A stretch of DNA of 64,000 nt, taken from contig NZ_FNSV01000005.1 in the NCBI RefSeq assembly GCF_900105905.1, positions 6,448,001 to 6,512,000 of the forward strand, in the 5' to 3' direction. The notes beneath the pieces were generated by a model. That model ran no database searches, was not told the DNA's origin, and worked only from the letters and a program-made list of their open reading frames with translations. The translations under genes and the position numbers were made by a program. Below, piece by piece: positions 41,854 through 49,681 of the stretch (its first letter is position 1; each line of letters starts with the position of its first letter). Origin of the DNA: Rhodococcus koreensis (GTDB taxonomy: Bacteria > Actinomycetota > Actinomycetes > Mycobacteriales > Mycobacteriaceae).

Positions 41854-41905
41854 GTGTTCAGGCTAACGCGCGGTGCACGCGACTTCAGGGTGAAGCCGGA
41901 CGGGG

Positions 41906-42229
41906 TCAGTCGACTTCGAGTTCACCCATCAGCGACCACTCGGTGCCGTCGATCGTGGTGTTGATGATCCGCGGCGTCTGTGCGAGGGCGGGCTTCAGCT
42001 CGCGCAGCGCGTTCCGGAAATGCTCGCTCTGCACGTGGGCGACGGCGGCGTCGTCGTCGCGGAACGCTTCGACGAGGACGTACAGGTTCGGATCCTCCAC
42101 CGCGCGCGACCAGTAGAACCACAGGTTGCCCGGTTCGTTCCGGGTCGCGTCGGTGAACGGCTGCACCAGGTCGAGCCAGCCGTCGGCGTGGTCCGGTTTC
42201 ACGGTGAAGTTGACGACGATGAAGATCAC
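41906..42229 (-). CDS. Antibiotic biosynthesis monooxygenase (ABM) domain protein
   Basis: 107-residue single ABM/YgiN-type domain: IFIVVNFTVKPDHADGWLDL at the start, T-R-N-E-P-G-N-L-W-F-Y-W-S near 32, YVLVEAFRDDDAAVAHVQSE near 50 and HFRNALRELKPAL near 70. These ferredoxin-fold dimers act as small quinone or haem-type monooxygenases or as stress proteins. GTG at 42229 preceded by GAGG 7 nt upstream; longer frames are read-through. Lies 41 nt downstream of the TetR gene in the same direction, so it may be the third gene of the NTF2-TetR unit. Confidence 0.87.
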   Translation of the reverse strand: MIFIVVNFTVKPDHADGWLDLVQPFTDATRNEPGNLWFYWSRAVEDPNLYVLVEAFRDDDAAVAHVQSEHFRNALRELKPALAQTPRIINTTIDGTEWSLMGELEVD

Positions 42230-42270
42230 GGCTGCCTCACTTCTCGAGTTTCCGTATTCCGGGTCGAATC

Positions 42271-42843
42271 CTACGCGCGCGATTGCGTCGAATCCGCGAC
42301 CGCGCGGCGAAGCCGGGTGAGGATGCGCGTGAAGCTGTCGGGGTCGTCCAGGGCACGCGCCAGGACCAGCGCGCCCTGGATCCCCGCGACGACCTCCTCG
42401 GCAAGTGGCCGCGACTGCCTGCCGTGGCCGGCGTCGGAGAGGGCACCCGCGAGCGAATCGACCCAGTCGGTGAAGTAGGCGCGGACCCGGTCGGCGAAGC
42501 GGTCGCGTTCGAGGCCGAGCGCGAACGCGCCGAACAGGCAGATTCGGCGACCCGACCGGAAGTATGTCTCGACCTCGTCGAACATCCGATCGAGACGGGC
42601 GGCGGCGGGCTCGGACCCACGCAGCGGCCGGTTGACGTTGGCCTGGAACCAAGCGTCGACCTCGTCGAGGACGGCCTCGGCCATCTCGTCCTTTCCGCGG
42701 GGGAAGAAGTTGTACAGGCTGCCTTTGCCGAGTCCGGTGTGTTCGGTGATGACGGCCAGACTCGCGCCGTCGAACCCGTGGGATCGGAACACCTCCGCCA
42801 GCACGGGGACGACGTCGCCGCGCTCGGCTACTGCTCGTGGCAT
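42271..42843 (-). CDS. TetR-family transcriptional regulator
   Basis: 190 residues. Helix-turn-helix region VLAEVFRSHGFDGASLAVIT and EHTGLGKGSLYNFFPRGKDE near 15-52; the C-terminal domain matches the TetR_C_16/QacR-like group with RICLFGAFALGLERDRFAD near 100. Lies 20 nt downstream of the NTF2-like gene in one transcript. Two perfect TGTACC-N4-GGTACA palindromes just upstream of that transcript (43360-43394) are the evident operator, giving autoregulation. Inducer unknown. Confidence 0.92.
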   Translation of the reverse strand: MPRAVAERGDVVPVLAEVFRSHGFDGASLAVITEHTGLGKGSLYNFFPRGKDEMAEAVLDEVDAWFQANVNRPLRGSEPAAARLDRMFDEVETYFRSGRRICLFGAFALGLERDRFADRVRAYFTDWVDSLAGALSDAGHGRQSRPLAEEVVAGIQGALVLARALDDPDSFTRILTRLRRAVADSTQSRA

Positions 42844-42863
42844 GACTACTCCTCGTGTGCCGG

Positions 42864-43334
42864 TCAGAGGCCGAGATCGCTCAGCCCGGGATGATCCGCC
42901 GGTCGCACGCCGGACATGTCCCAGAAGAACTTGCGGTCGGATTCGTCGATCGGTACGTCGTTGATGCTGGCGTGGCGCCACCGCATCAGCCCGTTGTCGT
43001 CGAACTGCCAGTTCTCGTTGCCGTACGCGCGGAACCACTGCCCGTCGGTGTCGTGGAACTCGTACGCGAACCGGACCGCGATCCGATTCCCGTCGTGCGC
43101 CCACAGCTCCTTGATCAGACGGTATTCCAGCTCGCGGTCCCATTTCCCGGCGAGGAAGTCGATGATCTCGCGGCGTCCCTGCAGAAAGGTGGACCGATTG
43201 CGCCACCAACTGTCCTCGGTGTACGCCTGCGCGACCTTCTCGGGATCGCGGGAATTCCAGCCGTCCTCGGCGGCGCGAACCTTCGCGATTGCGGTGTCGA
43301 GTGTGAACGGTGGGGCGGGTGGGCGAATTGACAT
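42864..43334 (-). CDS. DUF1348/NTF2-like (SnoaL-fold) protein
   Basis: 156 residues of the DUF1348 group of NTF2-like proteins: [40 protein letters not shown] near 32, [20 protein letters not shown] near 60, [20 protein letters not shown] near 88 and W-R-H-A-S-I-N-D near 118. The cone-shaped fold binds small ligands; no catalytic role is known. First gene of a leftward unit with TetR and probably ABM, under the twin operator at 43360-43394 located 26-60 nt upstream of the ATG. Ligand degradation or sensing of a xenobiotic is possible. Confidence 0.88.
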   Translation of the reverse strand: MSIRPPAPPFTLDTAIAKVRAAEDGWNSRDPEKVAQAYTEDSWWRNRSTFLQGRREIIDFLAGKWDRELEYRLIKELWAHDGNRIAVRFAYEFHDTDGQWFRAYGNENWQFDDNGLMRWRHASINDVPIDESDRKFFWDMSGVRPADHPGLSDLGL

Positions 43335-43359
43335 GGGGTGCGCTCCTTCGGGGAGGTCC

Positions 43360-43394
43360 TGTACCTTTCGGTACAGACTGTACCGATAGGTACA
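43360..43394. promoter_or_regulatory. Twin TetR operators TGTACC-N4-GGTACA
   Basis: Two perfect 16-bp palindromes, TGTACCTTTCGGTACA (43360-43375) and TGTACCGATAGGTACA (43379-43394), separated by GAC, so 19 bp centre to centre. They lie just upstream of the NTF2-TetR unit and overlap its probable promoter, the classic layout for autorepression by two TetR dimers. Confidence 0.82.
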
Positions 43395-43476
43395 AGCGCT
43401 GTCCAGGGTCGTGACGGGCACGCTTCACGGCAGATGCCCCCGCCGGCTTGGCGAGGGCATCGGCCGAGCGTGAAAC

Positions 43477-45081
43477 CTAGTGCTTCTCGGCGAGTTCCGC
43501 GCCGATACCGGTTTCGGCACGCACCAGCATTTCGGCGAACTTCTCGTCCCGGTCCGCCGACCGTCCGTGACGGCGTTCGGCGGCGAGCGAGCCGATCACG
43601 GCCGCGGCCAGCCCGAGCGGCATTGTGATGATCACCGGCAACTGAATGGTCAGCGGTGCCGGTCCACTACCCAGCCAGAGCGCCTCCGTGAACATCAGGC
43701 TGACCACGGTGGAGGTCAATCCCACCGAGATGCCCCACACTGCGCCCGTGCTGTTGAACCGGCGCCAGCCCAGGCTGAGCAGCAGGCTCGGCAGGTGCGC
43801 ACTGCCCGCGACCATGAAGGCCATTCCCATGAAGTAGGTGATGTTCGTGGTGTCGCCGATTGCCATCGTCAGTCCGATTGCGAGGACGCTGAACGCGACC
43901 GCCGCGTACCGGGCGACCTTCGCCTCGCGGGCATCCGCCGTCTCCGTGCCGGCGTCGGAGGACTTCCGGCGGGTGAGGGTGGGCCACACGTCGTGGGCGA
44001 ACGTTCCCGCCGCCGAGATCACCACGCCCGCGACGACGGCGACGATGCTCGCGAATGCCACGGCCGCCACCATGGCCAGTGCGATGGAACCGCCGATGGT
44101 GCCGACGCCGCCGCCGAGTTCCGTGACCAGTGTGGGTGCCGCGAGGTTGCCGCCTGCGCCGACGCGATCCGCCCCGTCGGGACCGAGGAGTGCTGCGGTG
44201 CCGAAGCCCATCACGATGACGATCAGGTAGAAGACGCTACACAGCGCGACGGTCCAGCCGAGCGACTTCCGCGCCGTCGCGGCCTCGGGGACGGTGAAGA
44301 AGCGAATGAGGATGTGCGCCATCCCGGCCGTGCCGAGCGCGAACGCCAGTGAGTACGAGATCAGGTTGATCGCACCGGTCTGCCCGAAGATCAGGCCCGG
44401 CGAGAGGATCGCGTCACCGGCGGCGGCGTTCGACGTGGCCGCCCCGAGCATGCCGGGGACGCTGAAACCGAACTTCGCCAGGATTCCCAGGCACACCACG
44501 ATCGCCAGGATCGACAGGATGGACGATTTGATCACCTGAACCCACGTGGTCGCGAGCATGCCGCCGACGAAGACATAGATGCCCATGAGCGAACCGGCCA
44601 CCACGACGGACAGGCCGAACGGAATCCCCGAGACTGATTCGAGTAGGACGCCCGCCGCCACGAGTTGGGCGAGCAGCACGAACGTGCCGGTGACGATGGT
44701 ACTGAGCGCGACCACCACCCGGACCCGTCGTGCACCGGTCCGGAACACCAGAACGTCGGCGAGAGTGAACTTTCCGACGTTGCGCATCTTCTCGGCGAGG
44801 AGGATGAGGACGGGGAGGAACGAGACCACCGACGTGCAGAGAATGACGGCACCGTCGACGCCCTTGTAGAAGATCAATCCCGTGGTGCCCAGGAAGCTGC
44901 CCGCGGAGATGAACTCGCCGGCGATCGCGAAACCGTTCTGCCACCCGGTGATCGAGCGGCCAGCCGCGAAGAATCCGGTGGCGCTGCGGCTTCGGCGCGA
45001 CGCGGCGAACGTCACCCACAGGGTGAGGGAGATGACGGCGGCACAGATGCCGATGGCGAGGAAATCGGCGTCGCCGGTCAT
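43477..45081 (-). CDS. Sodium:solute symporter (acetate/monocarboxylate type, MctC/ActP-like)
   Basis: 534 residues, about 13 transmembrane helices. SSS-family features: GFFAAGRSITGWQNGFAIAG near 36, FISAGSFLGTTGLIFYKGVD near 57, and GTAGMAHILIRFFTVPEAAT near 245 (the R-F-x-T-V-P region of ActP/MctC). Paired with a small DUF485 protein whose stop overlaps its start, exactly as in actP-yjcH loci. Predicted substrates are acetate, propionate, pyruvate or another carboxylate. Third gene of a leftward unit controlled from 45947-45962. Confidence 0.93.
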   Translation of the reverse strand: MTGDADFLAIGICAAVISLTLWVTFAASRRSRSATGFFAAGRSITGWQNGFAIAGEFISAGSFLGTTGLIFYKGVDGAVILCTSVVSFLPVLILLAEKMRNVGKFTLADVLVFRTGARRVRVVVALSTIVTGTFVLLAQLVAAGVLLESVSGIPFGLSVVVAGSLMGIYVFVGGMLATTWVQVIKSSILSILAIVVCLGILAKFGFSVPGMLGAATSNAAAGDAILSPGLIFGQTGAINLISYSLAFALGTAGMAHILIRFFTVPEAATARKSLGWTVALCSVFYLIVIVMGFGTAALLGPDGADRVGAGGNLAAPTLVTELGGGVGTIGGSIALAMVAAVAFASIVAVVAGVVISAAGTFAHDVWPTLTRRKSSDAGTETADAREAKVARYAAVAFSVLAIGLTMAIGDTTNITYFMGMAFMVAGSAHLPSLLLSLGWRRFNSTGAVWGISVGLTSTVVSLMFTEALWLGSGPAPLTIQLPVIITMPLGLAAAVIGSLAAERRHGRSADRDEKFAEMLVRAETGIGAELAEKH

Positions 45082-45425
45082 GACGCATGCTCCTGATCAC
45101 GTTGTGCGATGGCCAGGACGGCGGCATCGGCGGCGGGTTGGATGTAGGTGCGGGAGAGTCGGAAGTACGCGTACACCAGCACCCAGGTGCCGGCGAACTG
45201 GGAGAACACCACCCACAGCGACAGCGGAATGCCGAATGCCGTGTTGTGGCCCAGGAACTCGGGGAAGTAGGCGAACCCGACGAGGAAGCCCGCGAACATC
45301 GCGATGGCGATCAGGCCGAGTGCGGTGGTGACGGCACGCCGCCGACGCCGCAGTTCGACGAACTCCGGCAGCGCGAGGATCGGCGACCATGCTCTCGACG
45401 CGGTAGTGGGCGACTCGGTGGTCAT
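45078..45425 (-). CDS. DUF485 membrane protein partner of the symporter (YjcH-like)
   Basis: 115 residues with two transmembrane helices (about 38-58 and 72-95) and the DUF485 marks FVELRRRRRAVTTALGLIAI and PLSLWVVFSQFAGTWVLVYA, then YFRLSRTYIQPAADAAVLA. It is the accessory subunit found before acetate/monocarboxylate symporters. ATG at 45425 overlaps the SnoaL-like stop and its own stop overlaps the symporter start (ATGA at both joints), so all three genes are translationally coupled. Confidence 0.92.
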   Translation of the reverse strand: MTTESPTTASRAWSPILALPEFVELRRRRRAVTTALGLIAIAMFAGFLVGFAYFPEFLGHNTAFGIPLSLWVVFSQFAGTWVLVYAYFRLSRTYIQPAADAAVLAIAQRDQEHAS

Positions 45426-45901
45426 GCGTTCACCGCCGCGCGCCGTGCCGAATCCAGGGCGAACCGGTTCTCGTCCCAGCCCTCGGCCAGCGGCCCGAAG
45501 TAGTGGAAACGAACCTGCTTGACGCGATACAACCAGCGACCGTCGACTCTCACCGCTTCGTCCGTGTAGCGGCCGGCGGCAATCGAGGCGGTGCCGTCGG
45601 TCACGCACGGCTGCCACAGGAACGAGCGGACGGTGGCGCGGTCGCCGTCGAGATCGACCTCCAGGTTGGTGATGAAGTGCCAGAACGCGGTGAGCCCACC
45701 GGGGGCGAGTCCGGCGAAGAACTCCCGCATCTCGCTCTTGCCCTTCGGGTTGGACAGCCCGTCGAATTCGCCGTCGTCGGTGAACAGGTCCATCAGGGCG
45801 TCCCAGTTGCCGTCGTCGAGATGGCGGCAGTACTGCGCATCGAGGTATCGGATGGCCTCCAGGTCTTCCAGACGGCCAATTCGTTCTTCGAGGGTGCTCA
45901 A
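45422..45901 (-). CDS. SnoaL/NTF2-like protein
   Basis: 159 residues, SnoaL_4-type NTF2 fold: STLEERIGRLEDLEAIRYLD, Q-Y-C-R-H-L-D-D-G-N-W-D-A-L near 24 (typical of hydroxylating-dioxygenase small-subunit-like members), LFTDDGEFDGLSNPKG near 41, FWHFITNLEVDLDGDRATV near 72 and YTDEAVRVDGRWLYRVKQVR near 112. TTG at 45901 is chosen since GGAGG lies 9 nt upstream; the ATG at 45949 would sit inside the operator 45947-45962. First gene of the leftward unit with the symporter, so a ligand-modifying enzyme for the imported acid is possible. Confidence 0.82.
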   Translation of the reverse strand: MSTLEERIGRLEDLEAIRYLDAQYCRHLDDGNWDALMDLFTDDGEFDGLSNPKGKSEMREFFAGLAPGGLTAFWHFITNLEVDLDGDRATVRSFLWQPCVTDGTASIAAGRYTDEAVRVDGRWLYRVKQVRFHYFGPLAEGWDENRFALDSARRAAVNA

Positions 45902-45946
45902 GGCGGCATACCTCCACGGTGCGATGTGCGGAATGTGCGAAGCAGT

Positions 45947-45962
45947 CATTAACGACCGTTCA
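45947..45962. promoter_or_regulatory. TetR-type operator, site 1 (leftward unit)
   Basis: CATTAACGACCGTTCA; on the minus strand TGAAC-GGT-CGTTAATG. Shares 13 of 16 positions, all but the N3, with 46761-46776 on the other side of the TetR gene. Core T-N-AAC-N4-GTT-N-A symmetry. Confidence 0.65.
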
Positions 45963-46104
45963 TGTGATGGGGACCATAATCGACGTTGTGTCGCGGGTCA
46001 AGGCCGAGCGTCGTTCACGCGATTCCCTCCCACTGAGGGTTGCTGAACTGCGATTTCCGGCCGGATCGTTGCTCGTTCACCGCGATGCCTCTACCCTCCG
46101 GGGG

Positions 46105-46710
46105 ATGAACACTCGGTCAAGCAGTGCGGTGATTCCCCACGTCAGGCAGCGGATTCTGGACGCAGCGCTGGAGGAGTTCTACACCGCCGGCTTCCACGCC
46201 GCGACCATGCGCACCATCGCCAAACGCGCCGGGTGCAGCGCCGCCAACGTCTACAACCACTTCGACAACAAGGACGAACTTCTCGTCGAGATCCTGCGCG
46301 CGGCCAGCGACGAGCAGTTCACCGCCACCCGGAACGCCCTGCGCAAGGCGGGTGCCGCGCCCGCTGAGCAGTGGACGGCCGCGGTGGTCGCGCATTCGCT
46401 GTACACCGCACGCAACCAGCGTGCGTGCCTGGTGGCCAACACCGAACTGCGATATCTCGACGAGGTGGATCGCAAACGGGTGGTGGGCTCGCGCGACGCC
46501 CAGGAGCACCTGTTCGTCACCATCGCCGAGGCGGGGGTAGCGGGCGGTGACTTCGACGTCCCGCACGTCCACCAGGCAGTGACCGCCGTACTGACCATGT
46601 GTGCAGGCATCGCGCTCTGGTACCGGCCGGACGGCCCCCTGTCCGCGCAGGCGGTAGCGGATTCGTACGGCGTCTACGCGCTCAACCTGGTGGGGTACCG
46701 CCCCGCCTGA
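46105..46710 (+). CDS. TetR-family transcriptional regulator
   Basis: 201 residues. Helix-turn-helix R-I-L-D-A-A-L-E-E-F-Y-T-A-G-F near 17, then MRTIAKRAGCSAANVYNHFD near 35-54 and NKDELLVEILRAA. The C-terminal domain resembles TetR_C_17/AefR-like (AGVAGGDFDVPHVHQAVTAV). ATG at 46105 preceded by CTCCGGGGG; upstream frame is not homologous. It sits between two catabolic units, and the same 16-bp motif precedes both, which points to it as their shared repressor with an acyl-CoA or free acid as inducer. Confidence 0.9.
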   Translation: MNTRSSSAVIPHVRQRILDAALEEFYTAGFHAATMRTIAKRAGCSAANVYNHFDNKDELLVEILRAASDEQFTATRNALRKAGAAPAEQWTAAVVAHSLYTARNQRACLVANTELRYLDEVDRKRVVGSRDAQEHLFVTIAEAGVAGGDFDVPHVHQAVTAVLTMCAGIALWYRPDGPLSAQAVADSYGVYALNLVGYRPA

Positions 46711-46760
46711 ATCGGGCGGGTTCGGCATTGACGGTGCGCTCCCGGGCGTGCTCTACTGGG

Positions 46761-46776
46761 TGAACAAGCGTTAATG
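46761..46776. promoter_or_regulatory. TetR-type operator, site 2 (rightward unit)
   Basis: TGAAC-AAG-CGTTAATG, 67 nt before the acyl-CoA dehydrogenase ATG. Near-identical to site 1 at 45947-45962 but on the opposite strand, as expected for one regulator facing two units. Confidence 0.65.
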
Positions 46777-46842
46777 TGATTCGAGTGCGGAACCGCGAGT
46801 TCCCCGTTTCACGCGCCCCGTAGTTCGAGTGGAGGAGTATCC

Positions 46843-48036
46843 ATGACGCATCGGCCGTCGCAGCCGCGGACAGATTCACCGCGGTATCTCACCGAGGACC
46901 GCCTGGCGATCCGGGACCTGGCTCGCGAGTTCGCGATGACGCAGGTGCTGCCGGTCGCGAACGAGTTGGATCCGGTGCAGGGCACGATCCCGGACACGTT
47001 GAAGAAGGCGATGGCCGAGGTCGGGTTCTTCGGGATCATGATCCCCGAGGAGCACGGCGGTCTGGGCTTGGGCGTGTTCGAGTACTGCCTGGTCGCGGAG
47101 GAGTTGTCGCGGGCGTGGATGAGTGTGTCCGGGCTGCTGGCCCGCGGCAACGGGATGGGCGGCGGCTTCACCGCAGAGCAGGAGGCGGCGCTGCTGCCGA
47201 AGGTGGCCCGCGGTGAGTACCTCGGCGCGTACGCCCTGTCCGAGGCCGAGGCCGGCTCGGACGTCGCGAACATCTCCTGCCGCGCGACCCGCGACGGCGA
47301 CGACTGGGTGATCAGTGGCACGAAGATGTGGTGCACCTACGCCGACGAGGCCGACTACCTGGTGTTGTTCGCGCGCACCGACCCGAACAAGGATCCGGCG
47401 AAACCGCACCGCGGGATCAGCGCGTTCCTGATCGACAAGCAGCGCGGAGGCTTCCCCGAAGGGATCAGCGGGACGAAGATCCGCAAGATCGGGTATTTCG
47501 GGTGGAGCACGTGGGAGTTGTCGTTCGACGGCTTCCGGGTGCCCGCGTCCGCGATGCTCGGCGAGGAGGGCAAGGGTTTCTACCTGGCGGTCTCCGGTCT
47601 CGAGGTCGGGCGGGCGCACACCGCGGCCCGGGCGATCGGTCTGGCTCGGGGTGCGTTGGAGGATTCGATCGCGTACCTGCACACCCGCCGTCAGTTCGGG
47701 CACGAGTTGGCCGACTTCCAGCATCTGCGGTTCAAGATCGCGACGATGGCCGCCGACATCGAGGCCGCGCGGCAGTTGATGTATGCGGTGGCCACCGATA
47801 TCGATACCGGCCGTCGGTGCTCGCTGGAGGCGTCGATGTGCAAGCTGGTGGCCACGGAGATGGCCGAGCGGGTGACCAGTGAAGCCGTGCAGATTCACGG
47901 CGGTGCCGGGTACACCACCGACTTCCAGGTGGAGCGGCACTGGCGCGATGCCCGGTTGACGAAGATCTTCGAGGGCACCAGCGAGATCCAGATGCGGATC
48001 ATCTCCGACGAACTCCTGGGAAGGGCTGCCGAATGA
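46843..48036 (+). CDS. Acyl-CoA dehydrogenase
   Basis: 397-residue FAD enzyme: GFFGIMIPEEHGGLGLGVFE near 63, AYALSEAEAGSDVANISCRA near 128 (FAD/substrate site), WVISGTKMWCTYADEADYLV near 154, GRAHTAARAIGLARGALEDS near 252 (the catalytic-base Glu region), RRQFGHELADFQHLRFKIA near 282 and IFEGTSEIQMRIISDELLG at the end. Oxidises an acyl-CoA to an enoyl-CoA. GGAGGAG lies 9 nt upstream of the ATG. First of five genes joined by 4-8 nt overlaps (SCP2 protein, hydrolase, ligase, thiolase). Confidence 0.96.
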   Translation: MTHRPSQPRTDSPRYLTEDRLAIRDLAREFAMTQVLPVANELDPVQGTIPDTLKKAMAEVGFFGIMIPEEHGGLGLGVFEYCLVAEELSRAWMSVSGLLARGNGMGGGFTAEQEAALLPKVARGEYLGAYALSEAEAGSDVANISCRATRDGDDWVISGTKMWCTYADEADYLVLFARTDPNKDPAKPHRGISAFLIDKQRGGFPEGISGTKIRKIGYFGWSTWELSFDGFRVPASAMLGEEGKGFYLAVSGLEVGRAHTAARAIGLARGALEDSIAYLHTRRQFGHELADFQHLRFKIATMAADIEAARQLMYAVATDIDTGRRCSLEASMCKLVATEMAERVTSEAVQIHGGAGYTTDFQVERHWRDARLTKIFEGTSEIQMRIISDELLGRAAE

Positions 48037-48836
48037 GCACACTCATCACAAGCATCGCCGTCGGCGATCGCGCTGTGAGCGACGCCCGGCGAGTCTCCGA
48101 ACTCGCACTGGCCTTGCCGGAAGCATCGTTGACGGGAATCGCCGTGGCGGGGCTGCTCGCCCCACGACCGGCGGTCGCAGCCACACGTACCGGGCTGCAA
48201 TGGAATTCGCAGTCTGCGGTGACGGATGACGACGTCGTCCGCGTCGAATCCGTCGTCACCCGGGTCGAACAGTCGGCGGACGGAGCGGTTCTCGACCGCC
48301 ACGTGCGGCTCGTCGACGACGGCGGGTCGGTCCGCGAGCAGGGTATCGAGACGTGGCGCCTGCCCGACCCCGCCGGCGTCCGATACGACCCGGCGGTGGA
48401 CTTCTGCACCCCCGCCTGGGGAGAGGTTCTCCGCGAATCGCTCTCCGCCGACCCTGCCTTCGCGTCCTCGCTGGCGACGTGGGATGGCACGGTGGGCCTG
48501 CGCTGCACCGACGCCTCGGGCGGGTCCCGCGAGGTGCACCTGCGGATCTACCGCGGCCGGATCATCGACGTCGCGCGCCGCGTCCCGGGTGGGGCCACGT
48601 TCACGCTCGTCATCCCGGCCGTGACGTGGGTCGACCTGATGGTCGCCGAACACAACGACTTCATGCGCCGCGCGATCAGCGGTGAATTCTCCTCCAGCGG
48701 TGACGGGTACGAGTACCTGCGACTCACCAAGCCGCTCGACATCGTCATCGCCCATGCCCGCACCGCCGCACGTGAGTGGCAAAGCGTGTCGGGGCACACT
48801 TTGCCACTCACGTGCGGAAGGGAGGCCCAGTCGTGA
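48033..48836 (+). CDS. SCP2-like protein with palindrome-encoded C-terminus
   Basis: 267 residues. The first 90 resemble a small acyl-binding or MaoC-like module (ALALPEASLTGIAVAGLLAP, R-T-G-L-Q-W-N-S-Q-S-A-V); residues 115-245 look like an SCP2 sterol-transfer-like domain with EVHLRIYRGRIIDVARRVPG, VTWVDLMVAEHNDFMRRAIS and GYEYLRLTKPLDIVIAHART. I do not recognise an exact family. From residue 246 on, the protein is translated from a family A palindrome (EWQSVSGHTLPLTCG), so the natural tail was probably shorter. ATG overlaps the dehydrogenase stop; the stop overlaps the hydrolase GTG. Confidence 0.8.
   Translation: MSTLITSIAVGDRAVSDARRVSELALALPEASLTGIAVAGLLAPRPAVAATRTGLQWNSQSAVTDDDVVRVESVVTRVEQSADGAVLDRHVRLVDDGGSVREQGIETWRLPDPAGVRYDPAVDFCTPAWGEVLRESLSADPAFASSLATWDGTVGLRCTDASGGSREVHLRIYRGRIIDVARRVPGGATFTLVIPAVTWVDLMVAEHNDFMRRAISGEFSSSGDGYEYLRLTKPLDIVIAHARTAAREWQSVSGHTLPLTCGREAQS
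48769..48814. repeat. Family A palindrome inside a coding region
   Basis: CACGTGAGTGGCAAAGCGTG (48769-48788) and CACACTTTGCCACTCACGTG (48795-48814), one C-A mismatch. Lies within an operon and is translated as the last part of the SCP2-like protein; the Shine-Dalgarno of the next gene (GGAAGGGAGG) begins right after it. Confidence 0.9.
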
Positions 48837-49681
48837 TCGAGGCCCGGTACCTGGAAATCGACGGCGCGCTCGGCTTCGTCGAAATCGTCACCCCCGACAA
48901 TCGTCGGGACATCGAAACGCCCACCGTCCTGTGCCTGCACACCGCGGGGCAGAGCGGAGTCCAGTGGCGCCACGCCGCGTCCGCACTGGCAGACCGCGGC
49001 TACCGGGTGATCGTCCCCGACCTTCCGGGCCACGGGCGTTCCGAGCCCGCGGTCGACGGCCCGATCACCAGCATCGTGGTGTTCGCGGACTGGCTCGGGA
49101 AGGTCCTCGACGCCCTCGCCGTCGAGCGGCCGTTCGTGATGGGATGTTCCATCGGGGGCAAGCTGACACTCGAACTCGCGACCCGCCCGTCGCGGCCGCT
49201 GGCCGGGGCGATCGCGATGGAGGCGGAGGCCGGTCCCGGCCGCGTCAACGTCGGCGGATTGCGCCGCGAACTCGAGGACGTCGCCGGACCCAGCCGCGCT
49301 GACCGCACGTACCTGGGCACCCTGGCGTCCATCGGGCGGTCCGTGCCCGAAGCGCAGGCCCGCCTGATCGCCACGATGCACAAGCGCGAGGACCCGGAGA
49401 TCTCGTCCTCGGACCTCATCGCCTGGGGAACGCACGACGTGCGGGACCGTCTCGCCGACATCACCTGCCCCATCAGGCTCGTCGCCGGAGCGCAGGACCC
49501 GTGGATCCAGGCCGGACTCGTCGAGCAGGCCGCAGCGAGAATCGAGGCTGCCCGGCCGGGATCTGCGACGTTCACCCTGCTCGACGACATCGGCCACTAC
49601 CCGATGGAGGAGATCGACGATTTCGCGTCGGTGGCGGACGGCTGGCTGACGGAACTGCGCACCACGGCGGTGCTCTCGTGA
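48833..49681 (+). CDS. Alpha/beta hydrolase (3-oxoadipate enol-lactonase-like)
   Basis: 282 residues. Oxyanion strand VLCLHTAGQSGVQWRHAASA near 33, RVIVPDLPGHGRSEP near 61, nucleophile elbow MGCSIGGKLTLELA near 103 (Ser in G-C-S-I-G-G), acid LVAGAQDPWIQAGL near 222 and His IGHYPMEEIDDFA near 255. The triad is complete. GTG at 48833 overlaps the SCP2 stop by 4 nt and has GGAAGGGAGG just upstream; an earlier in-frame ATG lies inside the palindrome and is rejected. May hydrolyse a ring-cleavage product or thioester in the acid pathway of this operon. Confidence 0.9.
   Translation: MIEARYLEIDGALGFVEIVTPDNRRDIETPTVLCLHTAGQSGVQWRHAASALADRGYRVIVPDLPGHGRSEPAVDGPITSIVVFADWLGKVLDALAVERPFVMGCSIGGKLTLELATRPSRPLAGAIAMEAEAGPGRVNVGGLRRELEDVAGPSRADRTYLGTLASIGRSVPEAQARLIATMHKREDPEISSSDLIAWGTHDVRDRLADITCPIRLVAGAQDPWIQAGLVEQAAARIEAARPGSATFTLLDDIGHYPMEEIDDFASVADGWLTELRTTAVLS

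Noticed and set aside
48776-48833. Earlier in-frame start for the hydrolase inside the palindrome
   Set aside because: The GTG at 48833 has a strong GGAAGGGAGG site, and fold homology begins there.
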